Source: an uncultured Planctomycetaceae bacterium | GTDB lineage: Bacteria; Planctomycetota; Planctomycetia; Pirellulales; JACPPG01 | Direction: 5' to 3' | Assembly (NCBI GenBank): GCA_945957305.1 | Contig: CAMFLN010000078.1 | Coordinates: forward strand, 1 to 8,916 | DNA length: 8,916 nucleotides | Shown here: positions 8,276 through 8,916 of the stretch, in pieces | Layout of the letters: each line of letters opens with the position of its first letter | Position numbering within the stretch: the first letter of the stretch is position 1 | Notes under the pieces: model-generated | Seen by the model: only the letters and a program-made list of their open reading frames with translations | The model's database searches: none | What the model was told of the DNA's origin: nothing | Position numbers and translations under genes: made by a program

Positions 8276-8368
8276 GGGTGTCATGGTCCACGCTTGCGTG
8301 GCCATGGGGGGCTTAATTGAGCGTAGCACCGGCTGAGCATGCTCACGCAAGCGTGAGGCATGGCACCC
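8276..8368. repeat. Paired-hairpin intergenic repeat with CACGCTTGCGTG cores
   Basis: Two 31-base arms (8276-8306 and 8338-8368) are inverted copies matching at 25 of 31 positions, including the 12-mer CACGCTTGCGTG in full. Each arm also folds on itself: CATGG-(T)-CCACGC with GCGTGGCCATG on the left, and CATGCTCACGC with GCGTGAGG-CATG on the right, each 11 pairs with one bulge. A perfect 12-base palindrome TGAGCATGCTCA (8334-8345) covers the inner edge of the right arm. It fills the gap between two convergent genes, so it may act as a two-way terminator or RNA stabiliser. I recall similar CACGCAAGCGTG/GCATGGCACCC sequences scattered in Pirellulales genomes, which would make it a dispersed, possibly miniature mobile, repeat; only one copy is visible here. 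Confidence 0.7.
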
Positions 8369-8414
8369 CAAGGGTTGCCGGGGCGAGCCGTGAATTGCTT
8401 ATTGCGCCAGCCCT

Positions 8415-8887
8415 CTAGTATTCGCGCTCGTTGTTCGCGAAGTACAGGTTCAAGATCGTATTGCGCACGCCGGCTCCGGGCGGCAGCTTTTCGCGGCCGT
8501 GCCAGCTCTTGCGGCGCAGCGAATTCGAGACGACGAATGCGTAACCGCTATTGGGGGCGAAGGGGAACTGCTTCACCTTTTGAAAACGGCCCTGCCACGA
8601 GACCAATCCTCGTAACGACGTGAAACGTCGCTTGTACAGGGCCGTCCCCAGGTCGAGCTGCGAACGGTCGCGCGGCAAATACAACTGCATGGTCACGATC
8701 TTCGCCCGGCCGTCTGGATGCGGCGGAATCTCATATCCTTCCAGGTCGCGCATCAGCGACGGCTTGGTATAGCTCACGATCTGCTCGACTTTGCCTTCCG
8801 GCATGTCGAATCGCAGAGCCAAATCGGGAGCCAGCTTGCGAAAGACGGCGGCTTTCAACTCGGGAGCCGACAGGGCCGTTGCCACAT
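8415..8887 (-). CDS. 2-oxoglutarate/Fe(II)-dependent oxygenase, 5' partial
   Basis: Likely hydroxylates a substrate using O2, Fe(II) and 2-oxoglutarate; the substrate is unknown. The 156 readable residues show the double-stranded beta-helix signature: HPD (His56-Asp58, the HxD iron ligands) in EIPPHPDGRAK, then TMQLYLPRD and GTALYKRRF, then FPFAPNSGYAFVVSN, distal His129 in KSWHG and Arg141 in GVRNTILNLYF, the expected 2-oxoglutarate carboxylate ligand. Residue numbers count from GTG at 8885. That GTG is not a trustworthy start: the frame runs into the adapter at 8888, which creates an in-frame TAA (8897-8895) and makes the gene look complete. The N-terminal part is therefore missing. The stop is TAG at 8415. 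Resemblance is to bacterial prolyl-hydroxylase-like or small-molecule oxygenases; tail length and neighbours do not narrow it. Confidence 0.85.
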
Positions 8888-8916
8888 CTGTCTCTTATAC
8901 ACATCTGACGCTGCCG
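8888..8916. other. Nextera transposase adapter left on the contig end (artefact)
   Basis: Bases 8888-8906 are CTGTCTCTTATACACATCT, the 19-base Tn5 mosaic end used in Nextera libraries. Bases 8907-8916 (GACGCTGCCG) are the start of the following adapter arm. All 29 bases match. This is not genomic sequence and not a Tn5 insertion; the contig should be trimmed to 8887. Confidence 0.97.

Noticed and set aside
8276..8368. CRISPR array or tRNA gene in the hairpin-rich gap
   Set aside because: Only two arms in inverted, not direct, orientation with no spacer series, and no cloverleaf or conserved tRNA loop sequences.
8888..8906. Tn5 transposon end suggesting a mobile element
   Set aside because: It is the engineered mosaic end followed directly by the Nextera adapter arm at the contig tip, so it is a library artefact.

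Overview
The window looks like one end of a draft contig from a GC-rich, Gram-negative bacterium, most consistent with a planctomycete of the Pirellulales type. That placement is inference. It rests on a stand-alone Hanks-type kinase, a lipobox-bearing predicted outer-membrane barrel of a kind I associate with planctomycetes, weak or absent Shine-Dalgarno sites, and a palindromic intergenic repeat built on CACGCTTGCGTG.

Layout on the left, plus strand: positions 1-1688 hold the 3' end of a sugar ABC importer operon. It consists of the C-terminal ATPase domain of an RbsA/XylG-type protein, cut by the window start, and an overlapping RbsC-type permease. A possible terminator hairpin spans the permease stop codon. 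After a 222-base gap comes a soluble Ser/Thr protein kinase (1911-2864).

Middle, minus strand, convergent with the kinase: a compact glcDEF operon (6953 down to 2878) encodes the three-subunit FAD/iron-sulfur glycolate dehydrogenase. GlcD is the catalytic flavoprotein, GlcE the second FAD-binding subunit, and GlcF the subunit with two 4Fe-4S clusters that passes electrons to the respiratory chain. The genes are tightly coupled: 24 bases lie between glcD and glcE, which share a reading frame, and glcE and glcF overlap by 7 bases. A good TATAAT box lies about 65 bases upstream of glcD.

Right: a divergent 292-base intergenic region with two clean hairpins separates glcD from a predicted outer-membrane barrel or lipoprotein (7246-8232, plus). 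That gene converges on a 2-oxoglutarate/Fe(II) oxygenase (minus, 5' end missing). A 93-base inverted-repeat element lies between the two.

The last 29 bases (8888-8916) exactly match the Nextera transposase adapter. They are a library artefact, so biological sequence ends at 8887 and the apparent start of the last gene is false. I found no clearly novel multi-gene system. The second-look items are the stop-codon hairpins, the glcD/glcE in-frame junction, the paired hairpin repeat, the leader hairpins and the adapter.
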